From the NCBI GenBank assembly GCA_045536815.1, contig JAZSOH010000029.1, forward strand, positions 25,059 through 89,058: 64,000 nt of DNA, written 5' to 3'. Shown one piece after another: positions 45,110 through 54,499 of the stretch (the first letter of the stretch is position 1; every line of letters begins with the position of its first letter). This DNA is from UMGS1279 sp045536815. GTDB lineage: Bacteria > Bacillota > Clostridia > Oscillospirales > Acutalibacteraceae. The position numbers and the translations under genes are program-made. The notes below the pieces were generated by a model that ran no database searches, was not told the origin of the DNA, and saw only the letters and a program-made list of their open reading frames with translations.

Positions 45110-45160
45110 TGCATAAATATGCATTTTGCCCTTGAAAAAATGAAGCAAATGTTATAAAAT
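45110..45160 (+). promoter_or_regulatory. SigA promoter of the nusB operon with an upstream palindrome
   Basis: TTGAAA (45132-45137), a 17-base spacer and TAAAAT (45155-45160), 35 bases before the nusB ATG. A symmetric TGCATA-AA-TATGCA lies at 45110-45123, just upstream of the -35, and could be an operator. Confidence 0.65.
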
Positions 45161-45195
45161 TATTATAAGAAATTATGCTTTTTGGTGGTGCTTCT

Positions 45196-45591
45196 ATGAA
45201 AAGAACAGTTGAAAGAGAACAAACCTTTTGTTTAATATTTGAAAAATCCTTTAGGGATGAAAGTTGTGAAGATATTTTAGAACTTGCAAAAGAAATTCGA
45301 GATTTTGAAATAACCGATTATATTGAAGTAACATTTAAAGGGGTTTTTGAAAACCTAGAGGAAATTGACGGTATTATTTCGCCCTGTCTTTCTAATTGGT
45401 CTATAAACAGACTATCAAAAACAACACTTTCCTTGCTTCGCTATGCGGTATTTGAAATGAAATATAATAACGAAATTCCCGTTAGCGTTACAATAAATGA
45501 AATTGTAAATTTAGCAAAGAAATTTTCAGAAGAAAAGGACGCATCGTACATTAACGGCGTTTTAGGTACAATTTCAAGAAAGGGAATATAA
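45196..45591 (+). CDS. nusB: Transcription antitermination factor NusB
   Basis: A 131-residue all-helical protein that with NusE binds boxA RNA in rRNA transcription. The C-terminal signature ETPVSVTINE-like block appears here as IPVSVTINEIVNLAKKFSEE, followed by YINGVLGTISRK. I chose ATG 45196 with GGTGG upstream; an ATG at 45175 would add seven residues. It heads the xseA-xseB-ispA-dxs-tlyA-nadK-argR-recN run that follows nusB in many Firmicutes. Confidence 0.92.
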   Translation: MKRTVEREQTFCLIFEKSFRDESCEDILELAKEIRDFEITDYIEVTFKGVFENLEEIDGIISPCLSNWSINRLSKTTLSLLRYAVFEMKYNNEIPVSVTINEIVNLAKKFSEEKDASYINGVLGTISRKGI

Positions 45592-45593
45592 CC

Positions 45594-46526
45594 TTGATTT
45601 ATTTTGGAATTGACTCAAGCAATTATCGTAGCTCTGCCGCGGCAGTTTTTTCAGATAATTCTTATATTTCTGATAGAAAACTTTTAAATGTTTCTAAAGG
45701 AATGTGTGGGTTAAGGCAAAGCGATGCAGTATTTTTGCATACAAAACAACTCCCCGACATTGTTTCAAATGTTTTAAATAGTGTTGATAGAGGAAAAATT
45801 GCCTGCGTTTCGGTTTCAAGTACGCCACGTAATGTAGAGGGAAGTTATATGCCTTGTTTTTTATGTGGAAAAGCACTTGCTAAAACCATTTCCTCTGCTT
45901 TGTCGATACCTTTATTTGAATTTTCGCATCAAGAAGGGCATATTTCAGCAGCGCTGTTTTCTGCAAATAGGCTAGACCTTTTAAATGAAAAATTTATAGC
46001 TTTTCACCTTTCGGGCGGCACAACCGAGGCGCTTTTGGTAAGTAGAAACGATGCTGGTCGTTTTAACTGTGAAATTGTTGGAAAAACGCTTGATATAAGT
46101 GTTGGGCAGGTTATAGACAGGGTCGGCGTTATGCTTGGAGCTAGCTTTCCAAGCGGTCCTGAGCTTGAAAAACTAGCTCAAAACGGAAAGGCTGCTTCTA
46201 ATATTCATCCTTCAATAAAAGGGTGCGACTGCGCGCTTTCAGGTGTGCAAAATATTTGTGAAAATCTTTTCAAAAAAGGTGAAGATAAGGAAAATATTGC
46301 GGCAACCGCCCTAGAATATGTTACTAAAACGGTAATTAAAATGACCGATAATATTTTAAATAAATATGGTGATTTACCGCTTGTTTTTTCGGGCGGTGTA
46401 GTTGCCAACGAATATTTTAAAAATGAAGTTTCTAAAAATTTTATGGCAAATTTTGCTTCACCCGAACTTTCGGGCGATAACGCTGTTGGAACCGCATTAC
46501 TCGGTAAACTTATGATGGAGAAATAA
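45594..46526 (+). CDS. Kae1/TsaD-like paralogue (M22 family)
   Basis: A 310-residue ASKHA-fold protein. The metal site HQEGH matches the TsaD H-x-E-G-H. The nucleotide motifs appear as FHLSGGTTEALLV and FSGGVVANEYF. The loop that in TsaD reads D-A-x-G-E-A-F-D-K is changed here to ISVGQVIDRV, losing the acidic residue. The gene order also differs from tsaB-tsaE operons. It is therefore more likely a divergent second copy than the essential t6A37 enzyme; its substrate is unknown. TTG 45594 starts 2 bases after nusB. Confidence 0.75.
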   Translation: MIYFGIDSSNYRSSAAAVFSDNSYISDRKLLNVSKGMCGLRQSDAVFLHTKQLPDIVSNVLNSVDRGKIACVSVSSTPRNVEGSYMPCFLCGKALAKTISSALSIPLFEFSHQEGHISAALFSANRLDLLNEKFIAFHLSGGTTEALLVSRNDAGRFNCEIVGKTLDISVGQVIDRVGVMLGASFPSGPELEKLAQNGKAASNIHPSIKGCDCALSGVQNICENLFKKGEDKENIAATALEYVTKTVIKMTDNILNKYGDLPLVFSGGVVANEYFKNEVSKNFMANFASPELSGDNAVGTALLGKLMMEK

Positions 46527-46528
46527 TT

Positions 46529-47734
46529 ATGGAACAAACCAGGATAACGGTTAGACAACTAAATATGTATGTTAAATCGCTTATCCAAGGTGATGCAAAC
46601 CTTTCATCAGTATGCCTTGTTGGCGAAATTTCGAACTTTAAAAACCATTACGGAAGCGGACATTTATATTTTGTTTTAAAGGATAGCGAGGCTTCGGTTA
46701 AGGTTGTTATGTTTAGGGCAAATGCCATAAAAATTAACTTCGTTCCAAAAGACGGTATGATGGTGCTTATAAAAGGGTATGTTTCTCTTTACGAGCGCGA
46801 TGGTCAGTACCAATTTTATGCGGAAAGTATGCTACCTTTTGGCGAGGGCGATATAGCCGCCGAGTTTGAAAGGGTAAAGAAAAAGCTTGAAGCCGCAGGA
46901 CTTTTTGCCGAAGAGAGAAAGAAAAAACTTCCTAAATTTCCTAAAAAGGTTGGGGTAATTACCTCTAATACGGGAGCCGCAATAAACGACATTATCAATG
47001 TTTCAAGCAGAAGGTTTCCTCTTGCAGAGCTTGTTATATTTCCTGCACTTGTTCAAGGTATTTCGGCGCCCGAGAGTCTAATTTCAGCGCTCGACAAAGC
47101 TTATGGCCGAGATGATTTAGACGTTTTGATTATTGGCAGAGGCGGTGGTAGCGCTGAAGACCTTTCCTGTTTTAATGATGAGGCTTTAGCGATTAAGGTT
47201 TCAAACTCAAAAATACCTATTGTTTCGGCCGTAGGCCATGAAATAGATTTTACTATTTGCGATTTTGTAGCAGATTTGAGGGCTCCTACACCTTCGGCGG
47301 CGGCAGAAATTGTTTTTCCGTCGTCTGACGAGATTTTTGTTGATTTAGATAGAAGTTATCAAAAAATTAGGACTAATTATAATTCAATTGTATCTAGGTA
47401 TAGCTCAAAACTTGAGCTTTTAATGAATAAAATGGTTTTTAAAAGACCAGAACAGATTTTTGCACCTTTTGAACTACGTGTTGATAAAGCTTTTATAAAT
47501 TTACTAAATAGTTATAAATTTGTTTTGCAAAAATATGAGGCAAATCTCGGCTTTTTAGATGGTAAACTTGATGCAATATCTCCTCAAAAAACATTTGATA
47601 GAGGTTTTGCCGTTGCCTATAATGAGAACAAAATTATAAAAAATACAAATGATGTTAAACAATTTGATAAAATTCGTATTAAACTTTCAAAGGGAAGTTT
47701 AAACTGTACTGTTGACGATATTTTGGAGGACTAA
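46529..47734 (+). CDS. xseA: Exodeoxyribonuclease VII large subunit
   Basis: A 401-residue single-strand exonuclease subunit. The N-terminal OB fold has LVGEISNFKNHYGSGHLYF. The catalytic domain shows VGVITSNTGAAINDI, IGRGGGSAEDLSCFNDE, SAVGHEIDFTICDFVADLRAPTPSAAAE, with the expected Asp and His residues, then a coiled coil and a C-terminal RGFAV motif. It forms a multimer with XseB, encoded 3 bases downstream. GGAG precedes the ATG. Confidence 0.95.
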   Translation: MEQTRITVRQLNMYVKSLIQGDANLSSVCLVGEISNFKNHYGSGHLYFVLKDSEASVKVVMFRANAIKINFVPKDGMMVLIKGYVSLYERDGQYQFYAESMLPFGEGDIAAEFERVKKKLEAAGLFAEERKKKLPKFPKKVGVITSNTGAAINDIINVSSRRFPLAELVIFPALVQGISAPESLISALDKAYGRDDLDVLIIGRGGGSAEDLSCFNDEALAIKVSNSKIPIVSAVGHEIDFTICDFVADLRAPTPSAAAEIVFPSSDEIFVDLDRSYQKIRTNYNSIVSRYSSKLELLMNKMVFKRPEQIFAPFELRVDKAFINLLNSYKFVLQKYEANLGFLDGKLDAISPQKTFDRGFAVAYNENKIIKNTNDVKQFDKIRIKLSKGSLNCTVDDILED

Positions 47735-47737
47735 TTT

Positions 47738-47917
47738 ATGGCTGAACAAAAATTTTTAGAGAAACTTAGTCGCCTTGAAGAAATTGCTAATATTCTTGAA
47801 AAAGGTGATTGTTCATTAGAAGATGCTATGAAGCTTTTTGATGAGGGCAAAAAGCTGTCAAATGAATGTGCCGAAACCCTAAATACTGCTAAACAAAAGA
47901 TTGAGGTGCAACAGTGA
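47738..47917 (+). CDS. xseB: Exodeoxyribonuclease VII small subunit
   Basis: A 59-residue helical protein with LSRLEEIANILEKGDCSLEDAM-type pattern, then KLFDEGKKLSNEC, typical of XseB. GGAGG lies 8 to 12 bases before the ATG. It overlaps the ispA start by four bases (GTGA), so the two are translationally coupled. Confidence 0.93.
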   Translation: MAEQKFLEKLSRLEEIANILEKGDCSLEDAMKLFDEGKKLSNECAETLNTAKQKIEVQQ

Positions 47918-48789
47918 AACAAAAATTAAGTGTTTTTTCAGCACATTTTGAAGAGTTTTCAAAAGCTCTTTTTGTGCATAATAAAAATAATTTTGAAAAT
48001 CTCTATAGCGCCATGCAATACAGCTTTCTAGGTGGCGGAAAAAGGCTTCGTCCCTTCATCTTAAATGAATTTTATAAGCTTTTTGGCGGTGAAGACGAGT
48101 CTGCGATGTATTTTTGTGCCGCGCTTGAAATGATTCACGTTTATTCACTAATTCATGATGATTTGCCGTCAATGGATAATGACGATTTTAGACGAGGTAA
48201 ACCCTCTTGCCACAAGGCTTTTGGCGAAGATATTGCGCTTCTTTCAGGCGACGGTCTTTTAACCTACGCCTTTGAAACTGCGGCAAATACAAAAAACATT
48301 CCGCAAGACAGAGTTATTAAAGCAATCACTTATCTTGCAAACGCCGCGGGTAAAGACGGTATGATAGGCGGTCAGGTTATTGACCTTGAGAGTGAAGATA
48401 AACCAAGAGATCTTAACCTTGTTTTAGAAATGTATAAAAATAAAACGGGTAAGCTTTTAGCGGCCGCTGCAAGTATTGGAACGATACTTGCTGGAGGTAG
48501 TGAAGAAGATATTGCTTTAGCTGAGGATTTCGCCTTTAATTTAGGTATAGCATTTCAAATTCAAGACGACATTTTGGATATTATAGGTGATAGTAAGATT
48601 TTAGGAAAACCGGTTGGAAGTGATAGTAAAAACGAAAAATCTACCTATGTTTCTATCGTTGGTCTTGAAAAGGCAAAGCAAGATGTTAAAAGCTATACCG
48701 ATAAAGCTGTGTCTTCTATAGAAAAATTCGGCGAAAAAGCAAGAACACTAACCGAGCTTGCGAATTACTTAATTAGTAGGAATTACTAA
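47914..48789 (+). CDS. ispA: Farnesyl/geranyl diphosphate synthase (IspA-type polyprenyl synthase)
   Basis: A 291-residue trans-prenyltransferase making FPP, the precursor of undecaprenyl phosphate and other isoprenoids. The first Asp-rich motif is HDDLPSMDNDDFRRGKPSCH, with the two-residue insertion typical of bacterial FPP synthase, and the second FQIQDDILD. GGGKRLRP near the N-terminus binds IPP. GTG 47914 follows GAGGTG. dxs comes next, placing both ends of precursor supply together. Confidence 0.93.
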   Translation: MKQKLSVFSAHFEEFSKALFVHNKNNFENLYSAMQYSFLGGGKRLRPFILNEFYKLFGGEDESAMYFCAALEMIHVYSLIHDDLPSMDNDDFRRGKPSCHKAFGEDIALLSGDGLLTYAFETAANTKNIPQDRVIKAITYLANAAGKDGMIGGQVIDLESEDKPRDLNLVLEMYKNKTGKLLAAAASIGTILAGGSEEDIALAEDFAFNLGIAFQIQDDILDIIGDSKILGKPVGSDSKNEKSTYVSIVGLEKAKQDVKSYTDKAVSSIEKFGEKARTLTELANYLISRNY

Positions 48790-48808
48790 TATAAAAAGGA
48801 TGTTTAGA

Positions 48809-50668
48809 TTGGAATATAAACTTTTAAGCAGGATTTCCTCGAAAGAGGATATCAGCAGTTTAAATACACAAGAGCTGGGTCTTCTTTGTGAGGAGATTAG
48901 GGACTGTCTTATAAACACTGTTTCTAAAAACGGTGGTCATCTTGCGTCTAATTTAGGGACAGTGGAACTTACCGTTGCTTTATATCGTGCATTTAATTTC
49001 CCAAAAGATAAGCTTATTTTCGATGTTGGACATCAGTGCTATACTCATAAACTACTTTCTGGTAGGTTAGATAAATTTGATACCCTTAGAAAAGAGGGCG
49101 GTATTTCAGGCTTTATGAGACCCGATGAAAGTGAGTATGACACTGTTGTTACAGGGCATAGTAGTACCGCTTTATCGTCGGCTTTGGGGATTTGCAAGGC
49201 TTTAGAGCTTAGCGGCGATAATGATAGCTTCGTTGTTTCGGTTGTTGGCGATGGAGCAACGACCGGCGGCCTTTTCTTTGAGGGCTTAAATAATGCAGGT
49301 ACCAGTAAAAATTCTTCACTTATTGTTGTTTTAAACGATAATAAAATTTCAATTTCTAAAAATGTTGGCGCTTTGGCAAAATATTTGAGCTTAATTCGTT
49401 TAAAGCCCGGTTATTATCGCTTCAAGCATAATACTGAAAGGGTTATTACGCTTATTCCTCTAATCGGAAAATGGCTTTATAAAAACACCTTGCGCCTTAA
49501 AAATATGCTTAAAAATGCGATATATCATAGTAATATTTTTGAGGATATGGGGTTTATATATTTAGGCCCAGTAGATGGTCATAATCTAAAACATTTAGAG
49601 CAAATACTTTTTAGGGCGAAAGAACAACAAAGGCCTGTACTGGTGCATGTCTTAACAAAAAAGGGTAAGGGTTATTCCTTTGCCGAAAATTCCCCAAAAA
49701 ATTACCACGGCGTATCGGCATTTGACATAGAAAACGGCGTAGAATCAAAAATCAAAGCCGATTATTCGGCAGTTGTTGGTGATGAACTGATTAAAATTGC
49801 CGAAAAGGATAAAAAACTGTGCGTAACAACCGCTGCGATGACAATGGGCACAGGTCTTTATGAATTTTCGCAAAAATTTAAAGATAGATTTTTTGATGTA
49901 GGAATTGCCGAAAGCCACGCGGTTACTTTTAATTCTGGTCTTGCGTCGGGTGGTATGCATCCTGTTTTTGCGGTATATTCAACCTTTTTACAAAGGGGTT
50001 ATGACCAAATTATTCACGATACAGCCATAGCAAAGCTTCCCGTTACTTTTTGTGTTGATAGGGCGGGCTTTGTTGGTGATGATGGCGAAACTCATCAAGG
50101 GCTTTTTGATATTGCCTTTTTAAAAACCGTGCCCGGTATGGAAATTTATTCGCCAACAACATATTTAGAACTTAGAAAAATTTTAAGAAATGTAACTGAG
50201 AGCTCAAAAAATCCTACAGCGATACGTTATCCAAAAGGGGTTGAACCAAAGCTTCCTAAAGATTTTCTTTCAACCGAAGATGATTTTACTTTTTATGGTG
50301 ATTGCACCGCAAAAACAGTTATCGTTACTTTTGGCAAAGTTTTCGCAAATGCGGCCGAGGCTTATGCTAAACTAAAAAATGATAGAAAAAAGGTTGCGAT
50401 TTTAAAGCTTAATAAACTTTTCCCGATTTTAGAAGATACACTAAAAACACTGCTTACCTTTAAAAATATTGTTATTTTTGAAGAAGGAATAAAAGTTGGT
50501 GGTATAAATGAGACAATTATTTCGGGACTTAAGGATTTAGGTTATAAGGGTAGCGTTAAGGTTTTTGCTGTCAATAATGAGTTTGTGCCTCAAGCTAGTG
50601 TAGACAGCCAACTTAAGAAATATAAAATGGATGCAGAAAGCATCTATGAAATAATAAAGGAAATATAG
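48809..50668 (+). CDS. dxs: 1-deoxy-D-xylulose-5-phosphate synthase
   Basis: A 619-residue thiamine-dependent enzyme that condenses pyruvate and glyceraldehyde 3-phosphate, the first step of the MEP pathway. HLASNLGTVELTVAL, FDVGHQCYTHK, GDGATTGGLFFEGLNNA, GPVDGHNL and the second-half DRAGFVGDDGETHQG are visible. I chose TTG 48809, with AAAAGGA 8 bases upstream, because ATG 48800 touches that site. The long helical insertion around residues 190-245 is normal for the family. Confidence 0.95.
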   Translation: MEYKLLSRISSKEDISSLNTQELGLLCEEIRDCLINTVSKNGGHLASNLGTVELTVALYRAFNFPKDKLIFDVGHQCYTHKLLSGRLDKFDTLRKEGGISGFMRPDESEYDTVVTGHSSTALSSALGICKALELSGDNDSFVVSVVGDGATTGGLFFEGLNNAGTSKNSSLIVVLNDNKISISKNVGALAKYLSLIRLKPGYYRFKHNTERVITLIPLIGKWLYKNTLRLKNMLKNAIYHSNIFEDMGFIYLGPVDGHNLKHLEQILFRAKEQQRPVLVHVLTKKGKGYSFAENSPKNYHGVSAFDIENGVESKIKADYSAVVGDELIKIAEKDKKLCVTTAAMTMGTGLYEFSQKFKDRFFDVGIAESHAVTFNSGLASGGMHPVFAVYSTFLQRGYDQIIHDTAIAKLPVTFCVDRAGFVGDDGETHQGLFDIAFLKTVPGMEIYSPTTYLELRKILRNVTESSKNPTAIRYPKGVEPKLPKDFLSTEDDFTFYGDCTAKTVIVTFGKVFANAAEAYAKLKNDRKKVAILKLNKLFPILEDTLKTLLTFKNIVIFEEGIKVGGINETIISGLKDLGYKGSVKVFAVNNEFVPQASVDSQLKKYKMDAESIYEIIKEI

Positions 50669-50672
50669 CATA

Positions 50673-51485
50673 ATGGCTAAAGAAAAAATACGTCTTGATA
50701 ATTATGTTTTTTTAAATGGCTTCGCAGAAAGTCGTGAAAAAGCAAAAGCGCTTATTATGGCGGGTGTGGTTTATGTAAATAACCAAAAGGCCGATAAAGC
50801 GGGTTTAACCCTAAAAGATAGCGATGTAGTTGAGGTTAGGGATAATCCCTTAAAATATGTAAGCCGAGGTGGCCTTAAGCTTGAAAAAGCAATGCAAAGC
50901 TTCCCAATTGATTTAAAGGATAAAATCTGTGCAGATATTGGTGCCTCGACAGGTGGGTTTACCGACTGTATGCTTCAAAACGGCGCAAAAAAGGTTTATG
51001 CGGTTGATGTTGGTTACGGCCAGCTTGCCTGGAAGCTAAGAAGCGACGAAAGGGTTGTAAATCTCGAAAGAACAAACTTTAGATATTGCACTAATGAGCA
51101 AATTCCGGACCCTTTAGATTTTGCTTCGGTTGACGTTTCTTTTATATCTCTTTCAATTATAGTTCCTGCACTTTTTCCTCTTCTTTCAAGCGGTGCTGAG
51201 GCGGTTTGCCTTATAAAACCACAGTTTGAGGCGGGGAAGGAAAAGGTAGGCAAAAACGGAGTTGTAAGAGACCCTGATGTCCACAGGGAAGTTGTTGAAA
51301 AAATAATATATGTTATGATTAAAAATAATCTTTCGGTTTTAGGCCTTTCTTTTTCACCAATTAAAGGCCCTGAGGGTAATATTGAATATTTGATTTATGT
51401 TAAAAAAGACGGAAAAGGCGAGGTTTCTGAGGGGATAAATCCTGAGGAGATTATTAAGCTTTCCCACTCATCATTAGATAAATAA
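50673..51485 (+). CDS. TlyA-family rRNA 2'-O-ribose methyltransferase (YqxC-like)
   Basis: A 270-residue protein with an N-terminal S4 domain (residues about 5-62, RLDNYVFLNGFAESREKAKALIM shortened pattern) and an RrmJ-like SAM methyltransferase domain. ADIGASTGGFTDCMLQ binds SAM, and KPQFEAGKEKVGKNGVV is the family signature. Mycobacterial TlyA methylates 16S and 23S rRNA; the older name hemolysin A is misleading. It sits between dxs and nadK, as in Bacillus. Confidence 0.92.
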   Translation: MAKEKIRLDNYVFLNGFAESREKAKALIMAGVVYVNNQKADKAGLTLKDSDVVEVRDNPLKYVSRGGLKLEKAMQSFPIDLKDKICADIGASTGGFTDCMLQNGAKKVYAVDVGYGQLAWKLRSDERVVNLERTNFRYCTNEQIPDPLDFASVDVSFISLSIIVPALFPLLSSGAEAVCLIKPQFEAGKEKVGKNGVVRDPDVHREVVEKIIYVMIKNNLSVLGLSFSPIKGPEGNIEYLIYVKKDGKGEVSEGINPEEIIKLSHSSLDK

Positions 51486-51498
51486 GGTGGTGTTTATT

Positions 51499-52332
51499 TT
51501 GAAAATAGGCATTATAACAAATTTTTCTAAACAAAGCGCATCAACACTTTTTAAAAATGCTACTGAGATTTTACTTTCGGGCGGCGCCGAAATTTTTGTA
51601 CCTGAAGGCTTTAGCAATAAAGACCAAAATATTACATATCTCGAAGAGAATAAGCTTTTTGAAATATGCGATATTATTATCGTAATTGGTGGCGATGGTA
51701 CAATTATTCATAATGCTAAAAAAGCGGCAATGTTTGGCAAATCTGTTTTAGGTATAAATGCCGGTAGGGTTGGCTTTTTAGCAGGCTTAGAGGGTAGCGA
51801 ACTTTCTAAGCTTTCTGCTTTAATCAGCGGCGAATATTCTACTGAGAAGAGAATGCTTTTAAAGGTTAAATATAAAAATTTTGAGTATTTTTGTCTTAAT
51901 GATGCGGTTATTTCTAAGGGAAACCTTTCTCGTATGGTGGATATTTCGGCAAGTATTAACGGGGACTCTATTTCTTACCGCGCGGACGGACTTATTGCGG
52001 CTACTCCTACAGGCTCAACTGCATATTCCTTGTCTGCGGGTGGACCTATTGTTGATTTTAGGCTCGAAAGCATTTCTCTAACGCCAATATGCCCTCAGTC
52101 ACTTTATACAAGGCCAATTTTAGTTAGCTCTGAAAACGATATTAAAGTAACTGCTTTGGCACCAAAGGGCACTGACGTTTATTTGACAATTGACGGCGAG
52201 CAGTCAATTTTGGTTGAACCAAACGAAGCAATTGAAATTACTAAGGCAGAAAACTATTTTGTTAGACTTATTAAACTGAATGACGGTTCCTTTTTAACGG
52301 CTCTTTCAGAAAAATTTAATTTGTTAGGTTAG
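51499..52332 (+). CDS. nadK: NAD kinase
   Basis: A 277-residue enzyme phosphorylating NAD to NADP. The GGDGTIIH motif is at residues 64-71, NAGRVGFLA follows, and YRADGLIAATPTGSTAYSLSAGGP marks the NAD site, written here in part only. I chose TTG 51499 with AAGGTGG upstream; GTG 51487 is in frame but poorly placed. It is followed after 8 bases by argR. Confidence 0.94.
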   Translation: MKIGIITNFSKQSASTLFKNATEILLSGGAEIFVPEGFSNKDQNITYLEENKLFEICDIIIVIGGDGTIIHNAKKAAMFGKSVLGINAGRVGFLAGLEGSELSKLSALISGEYSTEKRMLLKVKYKNFEYFCLNDAVISKGNLSRMVDISASINGDSISYRADGLIAATPTGSTAYSLSAGGPIVDFRLESISLTPICPQSLYTRPILVSSENDIKVTALAPKGTDVYLTIDGEQSILVEPNEAIEITKAENYFVRLIKLNDGSFLTALSEKFNLLG

Positions 52333-52340
52333 GTGTGCTT

Positions 52341-52811
52341 ATGAAAAACGAAAGAAGAGAAGTAATTTTAAAACTTATTTCGGAAAAGACCCTTGAGACA
52401 CAAGAAGATTTAATTAACGAGCTTAAAGCCTTGGGCTTTGAAGTTACTCAGTCCACCGTTTCAAGAGATATAAAGCAGCTAGGTCTTGTAAAAGTTCTTG
52501 ATAAAAACGGTAGGTATAAATATGCCCAAAGGTTCACTCCAAAAGAGGTTAGCTATGTTGATGCTGACGTTGATACTGAGCATCTTCTGAACATTTTAAG
52601 ACGTTCGGTGGTTAGTGTTCGATATGCTATGAACGATGTTGTTATTAAATGTTATTCCGGTATGGCGCAAAGTACCTGTGTTGCACTTGATAATATGTTT
52701 CACGATATGTTTTTAGGTACTATCGCAGGTGAAGATACAGTTTTTGTTATTACACAAAACGAAGAAGCGGCAAGTTCTCTTTCTAAGAAATTATTAAATA
52801 TAATGGAGTAA
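52341..52811 (+). CDS. argR: Arginine repressor
   Basis: A 156-residue hexameric regulator that uses arginine as corepressor. The N-terminal winged helix includes TQEDLINELKALGFEVTQST-type pattern and VSRDIKQLGLVKV. The C-terminal oligomerisation and arginine-binding domain has GMAQSTCVALDNM and GTIAGEDTVFVIT. ATG 52341 follows AGGTG. No arginine biosynthetic gene is in the window, and placement in the nusB-recN run is conserved in Firmicutes (Bacillus ahrC). Confidence 0.94.
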   Translation: MKNERREVILKLISEKTLETQEDLINELKALGFEVTQSTVSRDIKQLGLVKVLDKNGRYKYAQRFTPKEVSYVDADVDTEHLLNILRRSVVSVRYAMNDVVIKCYSGMAQSTCVALDNMFHDMFLGTIAGEDTVFVITQNEEAASSLSKKLLNIME

Positions 52812-52816
52812 TTTAA

Positions 52817-54499
52817 GTGTTAGACTTTTTACATATTGAAAATATAGCCGTTATTGAAAAGGTTGATATTGATTTTAAAAACGGGTTTAACGTTCTAACT
52901 GGCGAAACCGGCGCAGGAAAATCAATTATTATTGATTCGATTTTTGCTCTTATGGGCGAAAGAACCTCTAGAGAGCTTATTCGCCATGGTGCTGAAAAGG
53001 CTGTTGTTAGCGCTAGTTTTTCTGATATAGGCAAAATTGCAGAGCAAAAAATTAGCGAGCTTGGTTTTGAGCTTCAAGACGAAGGGCTTATTATTCAACG
53101 AACTCTTTTTGCCGACGGAAGAGGCCAGGTTAGAATTAACGGCCTTCCCGCAAATGTTTCTACCTTAAAGGAGATAGGAAAGCTTCTTATAAATATTCAC
53201 GGCCAACACGATAGCCAAAATCTTCTTAATCCGGAAAAACACCTAGCCTATATTGATGCTTATGCGGAAAATGAAGATATAAGGCTTGAATATTTATCTG
53301 CTTTTGAAAACTTCAGAACTATTTCTAAAGAGCTAAACAGTATAATTACCGATGAAGATGAAAAGCTTCGCCGCAGTGAGTATCTAAAATTTCAAATTGC
53401 TGAGATTGAAAAGGCTGATATTAAGCCCGGAGAAATCGAAAAGCTTAAAAATTATATTAAATTAAGTCGAAACAGCGCTAAGCTTATTTCAAGCCTTAAA
53501 TCGACAATTGGGGCGATTTCGGGCGAGGGTGATGACGAAATTTTTAGCGCTTTGGACAAGCTAAAGACTGCAAAGCAAGGTCTTTTAGCCGTTGTTAACG
53601 AGTTGCCAAACGCCAAATCGGTTTTAGAGCTGCTTGAAAATGCAATTTTGGATGTTGAATCGGTTTGTTTTGACTCTAAAGAGCTTTTAGAAGAGGTACA
53701 GTTTGACCCCCAAAAAGCCGAAGAATATCAAACAAGGCTTGACAGTCTGCGCGGTATTATGTTAAAATACGGTGGTTCAGAGGAAGAGGCTTTAAATTCG
53801 CTTAATAGGGCTAAAGCTGAGCTTGAGCTTATTGAAACTAACGAAAAGCGGAAAACTGAGCTTGAAAATTTGCTCTCAAAAGCAGAAGACCGACTAATTC
53901 AGTGCGGGAAAAGCCTAACCGCTTCACGTAAAAAAGCGGCTAAAGAAATTTCTGAAAAAATTTGTTTCGAACTTTCATTTTTAGATTTCGATAGTGCAGT
54001 TTTTACTGCCGATTTTAAAGAGGGAAGATACACCAAAAACGGTTGTGACGTTGCAGAATTTTTAATTAGCGCTAACGTTGGCGAATCACCAAAACCACTT
54101 GCAAAAATCGCTTCGGGCGGCGAGCTTTCAAGAATAATGCTTGCTATTCGTAGTGTTTTGTCACTTAGGGATGATGTCGAAACCCTTATTTTTGACGAAA
54201 TAGACACAGGAATTAGTGGTCACGCTGCGGGAAAGGTTGCGGTTAAGCTTTATGGTGTTGCCAAAAATAAACAGGTTATTTGCGTTACCCATTTAGCACA
54301 AATTGCTTCTTTTGCCGATAATCACTTCTTAATTAAAAAATCGTCTGAAAATGGCAAAACCTATACAAGCGTTAAGCCGTTAGACCAAGAGGGGAAAGTT
54401 TATGAAATTGCCCGAATTATTTCGGGTGATGAGTTTACCGATAATTTACTTAACACTGCTAAGGAAATGTTAAATAATAAGCATAGAGGAGAAATATAA
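52817..54499 (+). CDS. recN: DNA repair protein RecN
   Basis: A 560-residue SMC-like ATPase in double-strand-break repair. Walker A is TGETGAGKSIIIDS at the N-terminus, with INIHGQHDSQNLL. A long coiled coil occupies about residues 150-400. The C-terminal lobe has ASGGELSRIMLA and Walker B TLIFDEIDTGISG, with VCVTHLAQIA-type sequence after it. It starts at GTG 52817. Unusually, tyrS rather than spoIVB lies between it and spo0A. Confidence 0.95.
   Translation: MLDFLHIENIAVIEKVDIDFKNGFNVLTGETGAGKSIIIDSIFALMGERTSRELIRHGAEKAVVSASFSDIGKIAEQKISELGFELQDEGLIIQRTLFADGRGQVRINGLPANVSTLKEIGKLLINIHGQHDSQNLLNPEKHLAYIDAYAENEDIRLEYLSAFENFRTISKELNSIITDEDEKLRRSEYLKFQIAEIEKADIKPGEIEKLKNYIKLSRNSAKLISSLKSTIGAISGEGDDEIFSALDKLKTAKQGLLAVVNELPNAKSVLELLENAILDVESVCFDSKELLEEVQFDPQKAEEYQTRLDSLRGIMLKYGGSEEEALNSLNRAKAELELIETNEKRKTELENLLSKAEDRLIQCGKSLTASRKKAAKEISEKICFELSFLDFDSAVFTADFKEGRYTKNGCDVAEFLISANVGESPKPLAKIASGGELSRIMLAIRSVLSLRDDVETLIFDEIDTGISGHAAGKVAVKLYGVAKNKQVICVTHLAQIASFADNHFLIKKSSENGKTYTSVKPLDQEGKVYEIARIISGDEFTDNLLNTAKEMLNNKHRGEI

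Noticed and set aside
54460..54499. T-box or other leader for tyrS
   Set aside because: tyrS starts directly at the recN stop, so there is no room for a leader.
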